64,000 nt of DNA, from assembly GCA_951813065.1 (NCBI GenBank), contig CATOTH010000002.1:124001-188000 (forward strand). The letters are read 5' to 3'. The translations under genes and the position numbers were made by a program. This stretch comes from an uncultured Bryobacterales bacterium (GTDB lineage Bacteria; Acidobacteriota; Terriglobia; Bryobacterales; UBA6623). Within the stretch, counting starts at the first letter, position 1; each line of letters begins with the position of its first letter. Of this stretch, positions 53,475 through 62,622 are shown piece after piece. Under the pieces are notes generated by a model. The model was given only the letters and a program-made list of their open reading frames with translations, was not told the DNA's origin and searched no databases.

Positions 53475-54755
53475 TCACCGCCTCCCTGATCCCTTGAGAC
53501 CGCCCTCCGAGACATAATCCGCCCATGAGTGCATCGATGCGCGCCGTCGCTCGAACAAGTCCGAACGAATGTACGAGCCCTCGACGGCTTGCACGACATG
53601 GGCCAGGCAGGCTTCGGCGACTTCTCGAGAGATGCCCGACTCGGCGCACCAATTGCGAAAAGACGGTCGCTTGCCGTGGATGACCGCCGGAATGCCGTTT
53701 TCCCTTAGCAGTTTCGAGAGCGTGTTATCGGACAGCGCCCTCCCCGTCACGGATGGAAAGATCAGGCTCGTGTCGCCAGTGGCCCTGCGAGCCTCGTCAA
53801 GAACCTGCAACGCCTGTCGGCTCAGCGGAACGCGATGCTCGCGCGCTGTCTTCGCGCGCTCAGCGGGGACGGTCCAGGTGGCGCTCTCGATATTGACTTC
53901 CGGCCACCGGGCGTGCCAAACCTCTCCCGACCGTGCTGCCGTAAGGGTCAGGAACTCGGTCGCGGCGATGGTTGCCCAGTGCGCACCGGACGTCCGGATG
54001 GTTGCGATGGCACTGGCAACCCCGGAGTGCGGCAGTGCGCGATAGTGCTTCTTGATCCCGTTCGCCTTCGGCAGGGCCGCACGGATCGCGTCGCCCGCGG
54101 GATTGTCGCGGCGATAGCCTTGCGCGACACTCCACCGCATGACCGCGCCAATCCGTTGCCGGACCTTTCTGGCCGTCGCCGCCTTCGTCGTCCAGATCGG
54201 CAGCAGGACGGCCATGACGTCAACCCTGTCGATTTCGGACACGCGACGCTTCCCGAGCCGCTTCATGGCGTAGTCGCGCAGGCTGGACCGCCACTGGGCC
54301 GCTGTCTTGCCGCCGTCCTTCCATCCCGGCTGGTGAATTCCGAGCACCGTCTCGGCGGCCTCCGCGATCGTGGGCACGGCTTGGGCGGGGCGCTGGGCCC
54401 GCGGATCTCCGCCGGCCCGCGCCAGCTTGCAGTACTCGAACGCCTTCTGCCGCGCCCCTGACAGCGTCAGGAAGCGCGTGCTGCCCCGTCCCAGGTCGAC
54501 CCGCTTGCCGTGGACGGTGCCGCACCAGGCCCAGCGCGCGGCTCCGCTGTCGTCAACCCGCAGGTACAGGCCGTCCGCATCGTAGTACTTGCCCGGTTCG
54601 GCGTCACGGATAAATGCGGCCGTCAGGCAGTTCCGCCTCTTGTTGGGATAACGCGATGCCGTGATTTTGCCCTCCAGTTCGTCCCACACTTGATCGTTGG
54701 ACCCCACAATTCTACCTGCAACCCCATGACACGGAAAACGCACGGGCCTGGTCAT
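53475..54755 (-). CDS. int: P4-type tyrosine integrase of the island
   Basis: This site-specific recombinase of up to 426 residues has the N-terminal DUF4102-like arm domain (LTAAFIRDAEPGKYYDADGLYL), a SAM-like core-binding domain (about 125-215) and a catalytic domain. All catalytic residues appear present: Arg275 (LTAARSGEVW), His360 and Arg363 (IHGKRPSFRNW), His386 (CLAHV) and nucleophile Tyr395 (EGSYIRSD). It lies about 100 bp from attR and should integrate and excise the island at tRNA-Glu. The exact start is uncertain, as the first about 40 residues may not be translated. Confidence 0.9.
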   Translation of the reverse strand: MTRPVRFPCHGVAGRIVGSNDQVWDELEGKITASRYPNKRRNCLTAAFIRDAEPGKYYDADGLYLRVDDSGAARWAWCGTVHGKRVDLGRGSTRFLTLSGARQKAFEYCKLARAGGDPRAQRPAQAVPTIAEAAETVLGIHQPGWKDGGKTAAQWRSSLRDYAMKRLGKRRVSEIDRVDVMAVLLPIWTTKAATARKVRQRIGAVMRWSVAQGYRRDNPAGDAIRAALPKANGIKKHYRALPHSGVASAIATIRTSGAHWATIAATEFLTLTAARSGEVWHARWPEVNIESATWTVPAERAKTAREHRVPLSRQALQVLDEARRATGDTSLIFPSVTGRALSDNTLSKLLRENGIPAVIHGKRPSFRNWCAESGISREVAEACLAHVVQAVEGSYIRSDLFERRRASMHSWADYVSEGGLKGSGRR

Positions 54756-54856
54756 CTAGACACCGAAAAACAAAGCAGTTACGGTGATCTTACAGAGACT
54801 TGTACGTGTACACTTAGTGCCTGGAAGTGCCATATAGTTTCATCAAGATGGAGTCT

Positions 54857-54869
54857 GCTGGGGACGCCA
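54857..54869 (+). repeat. attR: repeat of tRNA-Glu 3' end
   Basis: These 13 bases are identical to the tRNA-Glu 3' end at 42499-42511. Backbone genes resume just to the right. Confidence 0.75.
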
Positions 54870-54940
54870 AAGTCTTCAGGTTGCGCCCTTGGCCTCGAGG
54901 ATCGGCAGATGCCGGCGGTCGCTAGCCCGAGCCGCTAGAG

Positions 54941-56344
54941 TTGACGAGGCCCTTCGGCGTGCTCCTCGTCCTTATCGCCTACTGCTTCCTGCTCCTGTTG
55001 GTCGGGGCGTGGGCGGCCCGTTCAGTACACCGCGCGGGAGACTTCTTCGTTGCCGGCCGGAGCCTGTCCCCCGCCCTACTGGGCGCGACGCTTCTCGCAG
55101 CCAATCTCGGTGCGGGCAGCACGGTTGGTGCCGCTGAGTTCGGCTACACGAGCGGCCTTCCCGCCTGGTGGTGGGTGGGTTCTGCCGGAATCGGATCGCT
55201 GGCACTGGCATTTGTCGTCGGGCCTCGCGTGTGGAGAATCGCAGAAGCCCGGAACCTCTACACGGTCGGCGACTACCTCGAAGCCCGCTACGGCGCGGCG
55301 ACCCGACGAGTGGCGGCCGTGATCCTGCTCTGCGGCGCCCCTGCCATCCTGGCAGGCCAGATCATCGCGGTCGGTTTGGTACTGCGAGTGGCAACCGGCC
55401 TTCCCGAGCTCTGGGGCACCCTGCTGGGCGGCGCCATCGCGACCCTGTACTTCGCGATGGGCGGCCTGCGGTCGGCGGCTTGGGTCAACACTCTGCAGGT
55501 CGCGGTGAAGATCGCGGGTTTCCTTGTCGCTGTGCCGTGGATGGTCCGCGCGAGCGGCGGATGGCCCGCGATCGCTGCAGCTGCGCCCGGTGAGCACGCC
55601 CTGTCGGTTGGCGGCGCAAGCGCCGGCGAGACATTCCAGCTTTTCCTGATGCTCGCTCCGGCGTTCATAGTGTCGCCAGGACTCGTGCAAAAGCTCTACG
55701 GCGCCCGTGACGAGCGTGCGGTGCGCCTCGGAGTGGGACTGCAGGGCGCGGCCCTGCTTGGGTACTCGTTCCTGCCAGTCCTGCTCGGGATGGTCGCTCG
55801 GATCCATTTTCCGGAGCTGGAAGAGCCCGGCATGGCCTTGATCAAGCTCTTTGACGAGGCCGCACCGCTATGGCTGGGCTCACTCATGCTGGCCGCCATC
55901 TTCTCGGCGGAAGTCAGTTCGGCGGAAGCAGTGCTCTTCATGATCACAACATCGGTGGTGCGCGATGTGATCGAGCCGCTGTCGAGCAAGCAAGTCACCG
56001 ATGCGGCGCTGCTTTCGCTGGCGCGACGAGCGGCAGTGGCAGCGGGAGCGGCAGGCATCCTGCTAGCGCACTGGTTCCAGTCCATCCTGACGGCGCTGAG
56101 CTTCTTTTACAGCCTGCTGACGATCACTCTCTTCGTGCCTCTGGTGGCAGGGCTGTTCTGGAGGCGTCCCGGTCAAGGGACGGCCTTGGCCGCAATGGGC
56201 GCTTCGCTGGCGGCAGCCGCGATGGCGCAGCTCGCGCCAACTTCCATCGGCAGTTGGGCCGGCCCCGTGCCCGCCGGAATCGCGGCCGCCTCGGCGGTCT
56301 TCGCAGCAGCGGCTTTCTCTCCGTCCAGGCAGCAGCCCGTATAA
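54941..56344 (+). CDS. Sodium:solute symporter (SSS family), first of a pair
   Basis: This 467-residue membrane protein has about 13 helices of the SSS/LeuT fold. Marks are GDFFVAGRSLSPALLGATLLAAN, the GSTVGAAEFGY segment around the sodium site, YTVGDYLEARYG and the AIFSAEVSSAEA stretch of helix 8. The substrate is unknown. It starts at TTG 54941, about 70 bp to the right of the island end. The next symporter gene follows by 15 bp, so the two are probably one transcript. Confidence 0.87.
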   Translation: MTRPFGVLLVLIAYCFLLLLVGAWAARSVHRAGDFFVAGRSLSPALLGATLLAANLGAGSTVGAAEFGYTSGLPAWWWVGSAGIGSLALAFVVGPRVWRIAEARNLYTVGDYLEARYGAATRRVAAVILLCGAPAILAGQIIAVGLVLRVATGLPELWGTLLGGAIATLYFAMGGLRSAAWVNTLQVAVKIAGFLVAVPWMVRASGGWPAIAAAAPGEHALSVGGASAGETFQLFLMLAPAFIVSPGLVQKLYGARDERAVRLGVGLQGAALLGYSFLPVLLGMVARIHFPELEEPGMALIKLFDEAAPLWLGSLMLAAIFSAEVSSAEAVLFMITTSVVRDVIEPLSSKQVTDAALLSLARRAAVAAGAAGILLAHWFQSILTALSFFYSLLTITLFVPLVAGLFWRRPGQGTALAAMGASLAAAAMAQLAPTSIGSWAGPVPAGIAAASAVFAAAAFSPSRQQPV

Positions 56345-56359
56345 TGGACGGCTCTCGCC

Positions 56360-58027
56360 GTGGAAGTAAGTCTGCAAGCTATCGACTGGGCGGTCATCGC
56401 TCTCTATTTCGCCATGATGGTCGCCGTCGGGCTGTACGCGGCTCGAAGGGTGAAGAAGACCTCCGACTACTTCCTGGGCAACCGGAGCTTCAATGTCTGG
56501 CTTGTGATCGGCCAGGCTCTCGGTGTGGGCACGCACGCCGAGATGCCCGTCTCATTGGCCGGCAAAGTCTATCAATCGGGATATGCGGGCATCTGGTACC
56601 AGTGGAAGAACCTTTTCATCACGCCGTTCTACTGGATCCTGGCCCCGCTGTTCCGCCGCTTTCGGCGGACAACCACCGGCGAAGTCTACGAGGACCGCTA
56701 CGGCGAGTGGATGGGAGCTGTCTACAGCGTCTTTGCCTTGGCGTATTTCACGTTCAACATGGGGGCGATGCTCAAGGGTGCCGGAAAGCTGGTCAGCGTT
56801 GCGTCGGGAGATGTCGTCTCGGCCAACACGGTGGTCCTGGCCATGACCGCAACATTCCTGCTCTACAGCTTCGTCGGCGGGCTTGTCTCGGCCGCTTACA
56901 CGGACTTTGTGCAGAGCCTGTTCATTATCGCGCTGAGCTTCCTGCTGATCCCGATCGGCTTGCGCGAGACGGGCGGGTTCACGGGAATCCGCGAGACGCT
57001 CGACCCGAATATGCTCTCGATGGTCACGCCCGGGGATGTCGGCGTGTTCACGATCGTCATGCTCACCTTGAATGGGCTCATAGGCATCGTCGCGCAACCT
57101 CACATCCTGGCTAGCGTCGGCACGGGCAGGGACGAACGCTCATGCCGCATCGGCATGGCCTACGGCAATTTCATCAAGCGCTTCTGCACGATCGGCTGGG
57201 CACTGGTCGGGGTGATTGTCGCCGCGCTGCTCATCCAGAGAGGTCAGGCGCCGTTCGCCGATCCGGAAGACGCTTTCGGGTACGCTACCCGCGAGCTGCT
57301 ATTCCCCGGCGGCCTGGGCTTGATGATCGCCTGCGTCCTCGCTGCCAACATGTCCACGGGTTCTGCTTTCATGGTCGACAGCGCCGCTCTGTTTACCCAG
57401 AACTTCTACCGGCGTTTCCTCGTCAAGGCCAAGAGCGATCGCCACTATCTCTGGGCCGGCCGCTTTGCCGGTGTCACGATCACCTTGCTGGGGGTCGTGT
57501 TCGGTCTCTTCGTGGGCAACGTGCTGCAGGCGTTTCTGTTCACGGAAACCATCGCTGCATTCATGGGCATCAGCATGTTCGGGGCAATCTCCTGGCGCCG
57601 GTCCAACCGCTGGGGGGCTGTTGCGAGCTTGCTGGTTTCATCGCTGGTGTTCTTCTGGCTGACCTACCGGCAGCACGAAGTCCTGCTGCAATGGGAGGCG
57701 GCCAATTTTGGCATTGCCCTGCTGGCAGGCTTCGCATCGCTGGCAGCGGTCAGCCTCGCGACCGCACCGGAATCGCGGGAACGCCTCAAGCTGTTCTACG
57801 ACAGGCTGGACCGGGTCTCGCACTGGGATGACGCAGCCGGTCGCGAGGTCGACGACTCGTGTCCCGGCCAAGACCTGCTGTTTGTTCACCTGTTCGACCT
57901 GCGACTCGGGCAAGGCATCGGTCAGCTCTACCAACGCTTCCGAACCGACTTGAACGGCTTGGCCGTGGCTGCCGTTGTCGTCGTCGCCCTCATCGCCTTA
58001 GCAAAGGGCATTCTATGGTTGCCTTGA
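56360..58027 (+). CDS. Sodium:solute symporter (SSS family), second of a pair
   Basis: This 555-residue membrane protein of the same superfamily as its neighbour is divergent from it. It has DYFLGNRSFNVWLVIGQALG, the TTGEVYEDRYGEW region, and VLAANMSTGSAFMVDSAAL for helix 8. Extra hydrophilic sequence (about 470-535) precedes a last membrane helix. The paired arrangement might mean two-component or two-substrate uptake, but no example of obligate pairing is claimed. Confidence 0.86.
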   Translation: MEVSLQAIDWAVIALYFAMMVAVGLYAARRVKKTSDYFLGNRSFNVWLVIGQALGVGTHAEMPVSLAGKVYQSGYAGIWYQWKNLFITPFYWILAPLFRRFRRTTTGEVYEDRYGEWMGAVYSVFALAYFTFNMGAMLKGAGKLVSVASGDVVSANTVVLAMTATFLLYSFVGGLVSAAYTDFVQSLFIIALSFLLIPIGLRETGGFTGIRETLDPNMLSMVTPGDVGVFTIVMLTLNGLIGIVAQPHILASVGTGRDERSCRIGMAYGNFIKRFCTIGWALVGVIVAALLIQRGQAPFADPEDAFGYATRELLFPGGLGLMIACVLAANMSTGSAFMVDSAALFTQNFYRRFLVKAKSDRHYLWAGRFAGVTITLLGVVFGLFVGNVLQAFLFTETIAAFMGISMFGAISWRRSNRWGAVASLLVSSLVFFWLTYRQHEVLLQWEAANFGIALLAGFASLAAVSLATAPESRERLKLFYDRLDRVSHWDDAAGREVDDSCPGQDLLFVHLFDLRLGQGIGQLYQRFRTDLNGLAVAAVVVVALIALAKGILWLP

Positions 58028-58069
58028 TCCGCTTAGCGGCCGGGAGGCAGTAGCGGCACGGTCAGAGCC

Positions 58070-59191
58070 CTATCCCGCGCGAAGCAAGCGATACACCTCG
58101 CGACCGACCACCAGCTCTTCCTGGGCGGTCAGAACCAGGCAGGCGACGTTGCTACGGGTGAGGGCGATCCGGCAGTCCGGGACGGCAGATGCGTTTCGCT
58201 GGTCGCTCAGCTCGAGACCCAGGAATTCGAGCCCCCGGCAGATTCGCCGGCGCAATTCCGCGGAATTCTCGCCGATCCCCCCGGTAAATGCAAGCGCGTC
58301 GATCCCGCCCATCGCGGCGGCGTAAGCGCCAATCGTCTTGCGCACCTGATACGCCAAGGTCTCAAGGGCGAGTTCGGCGTCCCCGCTGCCGCTAGCTGCG
58401 GCTTGCTCAATGTCCCGCACGTCACCACTCGCAATTCCGGAAATGCCCGCCAGGCCCCCCTCTTTCACCAATCGGACGCGCATCTCGCTCGGGCTAAGAC
58501 CGAGCCGGTCCATCAGGAACAGCGCCGCAAAGGCGTCAAGCTCCCCGTGGCGAGTAGCGTTTTCAAGCCCCGATTGGGGCGAAAATCCCATGGTCGTGTC
58601 GTATGAACGCCCGTCCCAGATGGCGCAAACCGACGAACTGCCGCCCAGGTGGCACGATATGATCCGGAGGCCGTCAGGCGAGCTTCGCAAGATTTTCGGC
58701 ACGCGCTCCCCGACCGAGCGGTGCGAGGCCCCGTGGAAGCCGTAGCGGCGGATGCCGTGCTTGTTCCGCCACTCGGCAGGCACGCCGTAGTTGCTCGACC
58801 AGGGGGGCATCGTGGCGTGATATCCCGTCTCCAGGACGGCTACCTGTTCCAGATCCGGACGCTGCTCGCGAAACTCGCGGATGCCCTCCAGGTAGATCCC
58901 GTTATGCAACGGCGCCACGTCCCTGTACTCCGCAAGCGCGGCCAGAAGAGCGTCGTCAATGCGATATGTGCCTCGGTAGCGCGGTCCGGCGTGAACCGCC
59001 TTGAACCCTACCGCGTCGATCGCCCCGACATCCCGCAGTACCTGCTCGATTGCCTTCCGGTGCCCGGGCGCGTCGCCCCGCGGCTGCCCGATTCGTTCCA
59101 TGCGGCCAGCCGCGAGCTCCCGCTCCTCGGGGAACTCCAGCAGCTTGTATTTCAGGGACGTGGACCCTAAATTCGGTACCAGGATGCGCAT
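58070..59191 (-). CDS. Divergent acetate kinase-family protein
   Basis: This 373-residue protein has the acetate/propionate kinase (ASKHA) fold, with the N-terminal NLGSTSLKYK, RYGFHGASHR (His153), ATRHGELD (Arg214) and FTGGIGENS blocks. Compared with the Methanosarcina thermophila enzyme, the essential Arg91 corresponds to Lys64 (GFKAVHAG) and Asp148 to Glu121 (LETGYHATMP). Substrate or activity may therefore differ from plain acetate kinase. No phosphotransacetylase gene is near. It lies 44 bp downstream of the E2 gene on the same strand. Confidence 0.8.
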   Translation of the reverse strand: MRILVPNLGSTSLKYKLLEFPEERELAAGRMERIGQPRGDAPGHRKAIEQVLRDVGAIDAVGFKAVHAGPRYRGTYRIDDALLAALAEYRDVAPLHNGIYLEGIREFREQRPDLEQVAVLETGYHATMPPWSSNYGVPAEWRNKHGIRRYGFHGASHRSVGERVPKILRSSPDGLRIISCHLGGSSSVCAIWDGRSYDTTMGFSPQSGLENATRHGELDAFAALFLMDRLGLSPSEMRVRLVKEGGLAGISGIASGDVRDIEQAAASGSGDAELALETLAYQVRKTIGAYAAAMGGIDALAFTGGIGENSAELRRRICRGLEFLGLELSDQRNASAVPDCRIALTRSNVACLVLTAQEELVVGREVYRLLRAG

Positions 59192-59235
59192 CGCCAGTTT
59201 GCTGATCGAATAGCGGTCGTGGTCAATCGCCCGGG

Positions 59236-60486
59236 CTACAGGACGGGAGCGGTCCAGCTCTCGACCGTCCGCCGCATGTGTTCCAGAAACTGGTCCGCGA
59301 CGGCCCCGTCGATCACGCGGTGGTCGAAGCTGAGCGTCAGGTACGAGATCGACCGGATCGCGATCGCGTCGTCAATGACAACCGGAGTCTTCGTCACCGA
59401 TCCAATGCCAAGAATTGCCACCTGCGGCTGGTTGATCGCCGGAGTCGCGAGCAGCGAGTTGTAGCCGCCATAGTTGGAGACGGAGAACGTGCCCCGAGCG
59501 ATCTCGTCGGGCTTGAGGGTCCTCGACCGCGCCCTGGCGGCAAGGTCGTTGACGGCACGCTGGAGGCCAAGCACGCTGCGCTCGTCGGCGCCGGTGATCA
59601 CCGGCACGATCAATCCCCAGTCCAAGGCCACGGCAATCCCAATGTTGATGTCCCTGTGCTTGACCAGGTCCTTGCCGTCAAGCGAGGAGTTGACAACCGG
59701 GAAAGCCTTCAGGGCGGACGCTGCAGCCTGCAGGAAGAACGGCATGAAGGTTAGCTTTGTGCCGTTTTGCTCAAGGAAGCGTTCCTTGGCCGCGCTTCGG
59801 ATCTTCGCAATTCGAGTGCAGTCCACGGCATGCACGGTCGAGACATGCGGGGAAACCCGTTTCGTCCGCACCATGTGCTCGGCAATGCTGAGACGCATCT
59901 TGCTCAGCGGCTCCACATCGAATTCGCCGAAGCGGGACTCGGGCGCGGCCGGGAAGGCGGCCATCGGTTGCGCGGCCACCTGCGCGCGCTGCTGGCTCTC
60001 CACGTACGCGAGGATGTCCTTCTTGGTGATGCGGCCGCCTGCCCCGGTGCCTCTGCCAAATGCAGCCAAGTCGATTCCGTGCTCCTTGGCAATCCGGCGA
60101 ACCAGCGGAGAACTCCGAATGCGCATGCCTTGCTCCGCCGGTGCGATCGGCTCGGCCGTCGGCGGCGGAGGTGTCTCGGCGGGCTTGGGCGGAGATGCCG
60201 GCTCGGGCGGCGGCGGATCGCCGGCGGGGACAGCGTGTTTGCCGACCTTGGATCCGTCGCCGATGAACGCCACAACGGTGTTGATCTCGACCGTGTCTCC
60301 CTCGGGAAAGAAAATGGCTTCCAGCACGCCTGAATCGGGCGCCGGCACCTCGGAGTCAACCTTGTCAGTGGATATTTCGAATAGCGCCTCGTCACGCTCG
60401 ACCGTGTCGCCAGGGCTCTTGAGCCACTTGGTAATGGTCCCTTCGACGATGCTCTCCCCCATCTGGGGCATGACGACTTCACCCAT
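59236..60486 (-). CDS. 2-oxo acid dehydrogenase E2 (dihydrolipoamide acyltransferase)
   Basis: This 416-residue E2 core of a 2-oxo acid dehydrogenase complex has a lipoyl domain with Lys42 in STDKVDSE and a Pro-rich linker. A peripheral subunit-binding domain (about 121-160, SPLVRRIAKEHGIDL) precedes the acyltransferase domain, which ends with the catalytic DHRVIDGA motif. Whether it serves pyruvate, branched-chain or 2-oxoglutarate dehydrogenase is unclear without E1 genes, which are absent here. Downstream of lipB and lpdA on the same strand, it is probably part of one lipoyl-enzyme operon. Confidence 0.92.
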   Translation of the reverse strand: MGEVVMPQMGESIVEGTITKWLKSPGDTVERDEALFEISTDKVDSEVPAPDSGVLEAIFFPEGDTVEINTVVAFIGDGSKVGKHAVPAGDPPPPEPASPPKPAETPPPPTAEPIAPAEQGMRIRSSPLVRRIAKEHGIDLAAFGRGTGAGGRITKKDILAYVESQQRAQVAAQPMAAFPAAPESRFGEFDVEPLSKMRLSIAEHMVRTKRVSPHVSTVHAVDCTRIAKIRSAAKERFLEQNGTKLTFMPFFLQAAASALKAFPVVNSSLDGKDLVKHRDINIGIAVALDWGLIVPVITGADERSVLGLQRAVNDLAARARSRTLKPDEIARGTFSVSNYGGYNSLLATPAINQPQVAILGIGSVTKTPVVIDDAIAIRSISYLTLSFDHRVIDGAVADQFLEHMRRTVESWTAPVL

Positions 60487-60524
60487 GTCGGCCGGTCCTC
60501 GCTTTCAAGCTCCTACTTGCAATT

Positions 60525-61235
60525 CTAGTTTCTCGCCGCGCCGGTCATCGCCCGGCCGAACACCGATCCGAAATTCCGGCTCAAGGCCTCAATCACCGCA
60601 CCGCGGCCTGGAACGCGACCGAGCACACGCTGGAGCGAGGTGACGGGCTTGGCCAGCCCGCAAGGCACGATCAGGGCGAAGTGGTCGAGATCCGTGCTCA
60701 CATTGAGGGCGAGCCCGTGCGATGTCACCCAGCGGCTCAAGTGGACGCCCATAGCTGCGATCTTCTCGCCCCCGACCCAGACGCCGGTCATCCCGTCGAT
60801 CCGCCGGGAGCGGACACCGAAGTCCATGAGCGCTGCCATGATGACATCCTCGAGCGCTCGCAAGTAAGCGCCAACGTCACGGCGCCATGCTCGCAGGTCC
60901 ATGATCGGGTACGCCACAACCTGGCCGGGACCGTGATACGTGACATCGCCGCCGCGATCGGTCTCCTCCACGGCAATTCCAAGGTCGCGCAGCCGCGTGG
61001 GCGCTTCCAGAACGTGCGCCGAGTCGGCGTTGCGCCCCAAGGTGATCGTTGGAGGATGCTCGACGAAGATCAGTTGATCGCAGATCCTTCCTGCCTTGCG
61101 CTCCCGTACAAGGTCCAACTGCAGGTCCCAGGCCTCTCGATAGCCGAATCGCTCAAGATCGCGGACCTGGCAAGGCGGAAAATCGGCGGCGGACGCGCAA
61201 ACGCTCCCGGCGGACGCGGCACCGGCGTCAGGCAT
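60525..61235 (-). CDS. lipB: Octanoyltransferase LipB
   Basis: LipB transfers octanoyl groups from ACP to lipoyl domains. It is 236 residues from ATG 61235, whose first codons overlap the lpdA stop by eight bases, a sign of coupled translation. The longer frame to 61361 is antisense noise within lpdA. Marks are FVEHPPTITLGR, RGGDVTYHGPGQVVAYP, GVWVGGEKIAAMGV and the catalytic Cys/Lys segment PCGLAKPVTSL. It feeds LipA, encoded near 10-11 kb, and modifies the E2 gene product next to it. Confidence 0.94.
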   Translation of the reverse strand: MPDAGAASAGSVCASAADFPPCQVRDLERFGYREAWDLQLDLVRERKAGRICDQLIFVEHPPTITLGRNADSAHVLEAPTRLRDLGIAVEETDRGGDVTYHGPGQVVAYPIMDLRAWRRDVGAYLRALEDVIMAALMDFGVRSRRIDGMTGVWVGGEKIAAMGVHLSRWVTSHGLALNVSTDLDHFALIVPCGLAKPVTSLQRVLGRVPGRGAVIEALSRNFGSVFGRAMTGAARN

Positions 61236-62622
61236 TGATCGCCTGCCCGTAGATCCCGTTGAAGGCGTCGGCCACCGCCTCCGACAACGTGGGATGTGCG
61301 TGGATCGCGGCGCGCATCGATTCGGCCGTGGCCTCGCTTTGCATGGCCACGACGGCCTCATGAATCACTTCCGTGGCCTGCGGGCCGAGAATGTGTACCC
61401 CGAGGATCTCACCGAACTCCTCGTCGGCCACGATCTTGACGAAGCCAGCGTGTTGGTCAAGGATCGACGCCTTGCTGTTGGCGGCAAACGGAAACTTCGA
61501 GACGACGACCCGGCGACCGGCAGCGCGCGCCTGCGCCTCGCTCTGTCCGACGCTGGCGACCTGCGGCTCGCAGTACGTGCAATTGGGATTGAGGTTGTAG
61601 TCGATCGGCTCGGCCGGCTTGCCCGCAATCCGTGCGGCGGCCAGAAGGCCTTCGGCAGAGGCCACGTGGGCGAGCTGTGGCGAGCCCGCCACAATATCGC
61701 CGATCGCGTAGACGCCCATCTCTGACGTCTCCATGTAGGGGTTCACGGGAATGAAGCCGCGATCCGTCTCGATCGCGGTGTTCTCCAATCCGATGCGGTC
61801 AGTGTTTGGCTTCCGCCCGACGGCCACCAGGAGTTGTTCGAAAACACGCTCCTGTTTGTCCCCGCGCTCGTCCGAGAATGTCAGTTGGACCCCGCTGCCG
61901 GTATCTTCCACCGCATCCACGGCGGTTCCCGCGAAGACCTCGATACCCTTGGCGCGGAACGCCCTCAGCAATCCCGCCGAAACGTCTTCATCCTCCAATG
62001 GCACGATCCGCGGAAGCATCTCGAAGACAGCAACCTCGGCTCCGAAGCTGCGATACATCGAAGCGAACTCCACCCCCACGGCACCCGCCCCGATCACCGC
62101 GAGCGAACTCGGCACCTGGGTCAGGTCGAGGATCTCGACATTCGTCAGAACGCGATCCGAACTGAGGTCGATCCCTGGCAGCATGCGGGCTTCCGATCCG
62201 GTCGCGAGAATCACATTCGACGCCTTGATGCTCCGCTCGCCGTCCGGGCCGGAAACATGCACCGCGCTGCCGCCTTGAAGCGTGCCGAACCCTGCGATCG
62301 TGTCAATCTTGTGTTTCTTGAAGAGCTGGCCGATACCCTTGGCATGCTTAGCAACGATCTCTCCCTTGCGCCGGCCCATCACCTCAAGATCGATCGAGAC
62401 GTTTTCTGCTTGGATGCCGATCTGCTCGCCGTGCAGCGTGGCCTCGTAGACCTCGGCGAAATGCAGCAGCGCCTTGGTCGGAATGCATCCGACATGCAGG
62501 CAAGTGCCTCCGAGGTGAGGGTCTTTCTCAATGACGCCGACTTTTAGGCCGTACTGGGCCGCGCGAATCGCCGCAACGTACCCACCCGGGCCGCTGCCGA
62601 CGATCAAGACATCGTAATCCAT
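61228..62622 (-). CDS. lpdA: Dihydrolipoamide dehydrogenase LpdA (E3)
   Basis: This 464-residue FAD disulfide oxidoreductase reoxidises the lipoyl group of E2. The FAD loop VGSGPGGYVAA, redox Cys41/Cys46 in GTCLHVGC, the NAD loop GAGAVGVEFAS, YAIGDI and the C-terminal His in IHAHPTLSE are all present. The ATG at 62622 fits the family start MDYDVLIVG. The frame opens further upstream. It is first in the lpdA-lipB-E2 cluster. Confidence 0.95.
   Translation of the reverse strand: MDYDVLIVGSGPGGYVAAIRAAQYGLKVGVIEKDPHLGGTCLHVGCIPTKALLHFAEVYEATLHGEQIGIQAENVSIDLEVMGRRKGEIVAKHAKGIGQLFKKHKIDTIAGFGTLQGGSAVHVSGPDGERSIKASNVILATGSEARMLPGIDLSSDRVLTNVEILDLTQVPSSLAVIGAGAVGVEFASMYRSFGAEVAVFEMLPRIVPLEDEDVSAGLLRAFRAKGIEVFAGTAVDAVEDTGSGVQLTFSDERGDKQERVFEQLLVAVGRKPNTDRIGLENTAIETDRGFIPVNPYMETSEMGVYAIGDIVAGSPQLAHVASAEGLLAAARIAGKPAEPIDYNLNPNCTYCEPQVASVGQSEAQARAAGRRVVVSKFPFAANSKASILDQHAGFVKIVADEEFGEILGVHILGPQATEVIHEAVVAMQSEATAESMRAAIHAHPTLSEAVADAFNGIYGQAINA

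Larger units (their letters stand above)
42499..54869. mobile_element. Genomic island integrated in tRNA-Glu
   Basis: This element of about 12.4 kb is bounded by a 13-bp direct repeat of the tRNA-Glu 3' end (42499-42511 and 54857-54869). An intact P4-type tyrosine integrase lies about 100 bp inside the right repeat. Coding density is low, several genes are frameshifted or interrupted, and an IS transposase remnant lies near 47.4-47.7 kb. Two large intact genes, a hybrid kinase and a Cache/SBP protein, form its cargo with a few small genes. The integrase at the end distal to the tRNA is less usual but compatible with tRNA-targeted islands. Confidence 0.8.
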
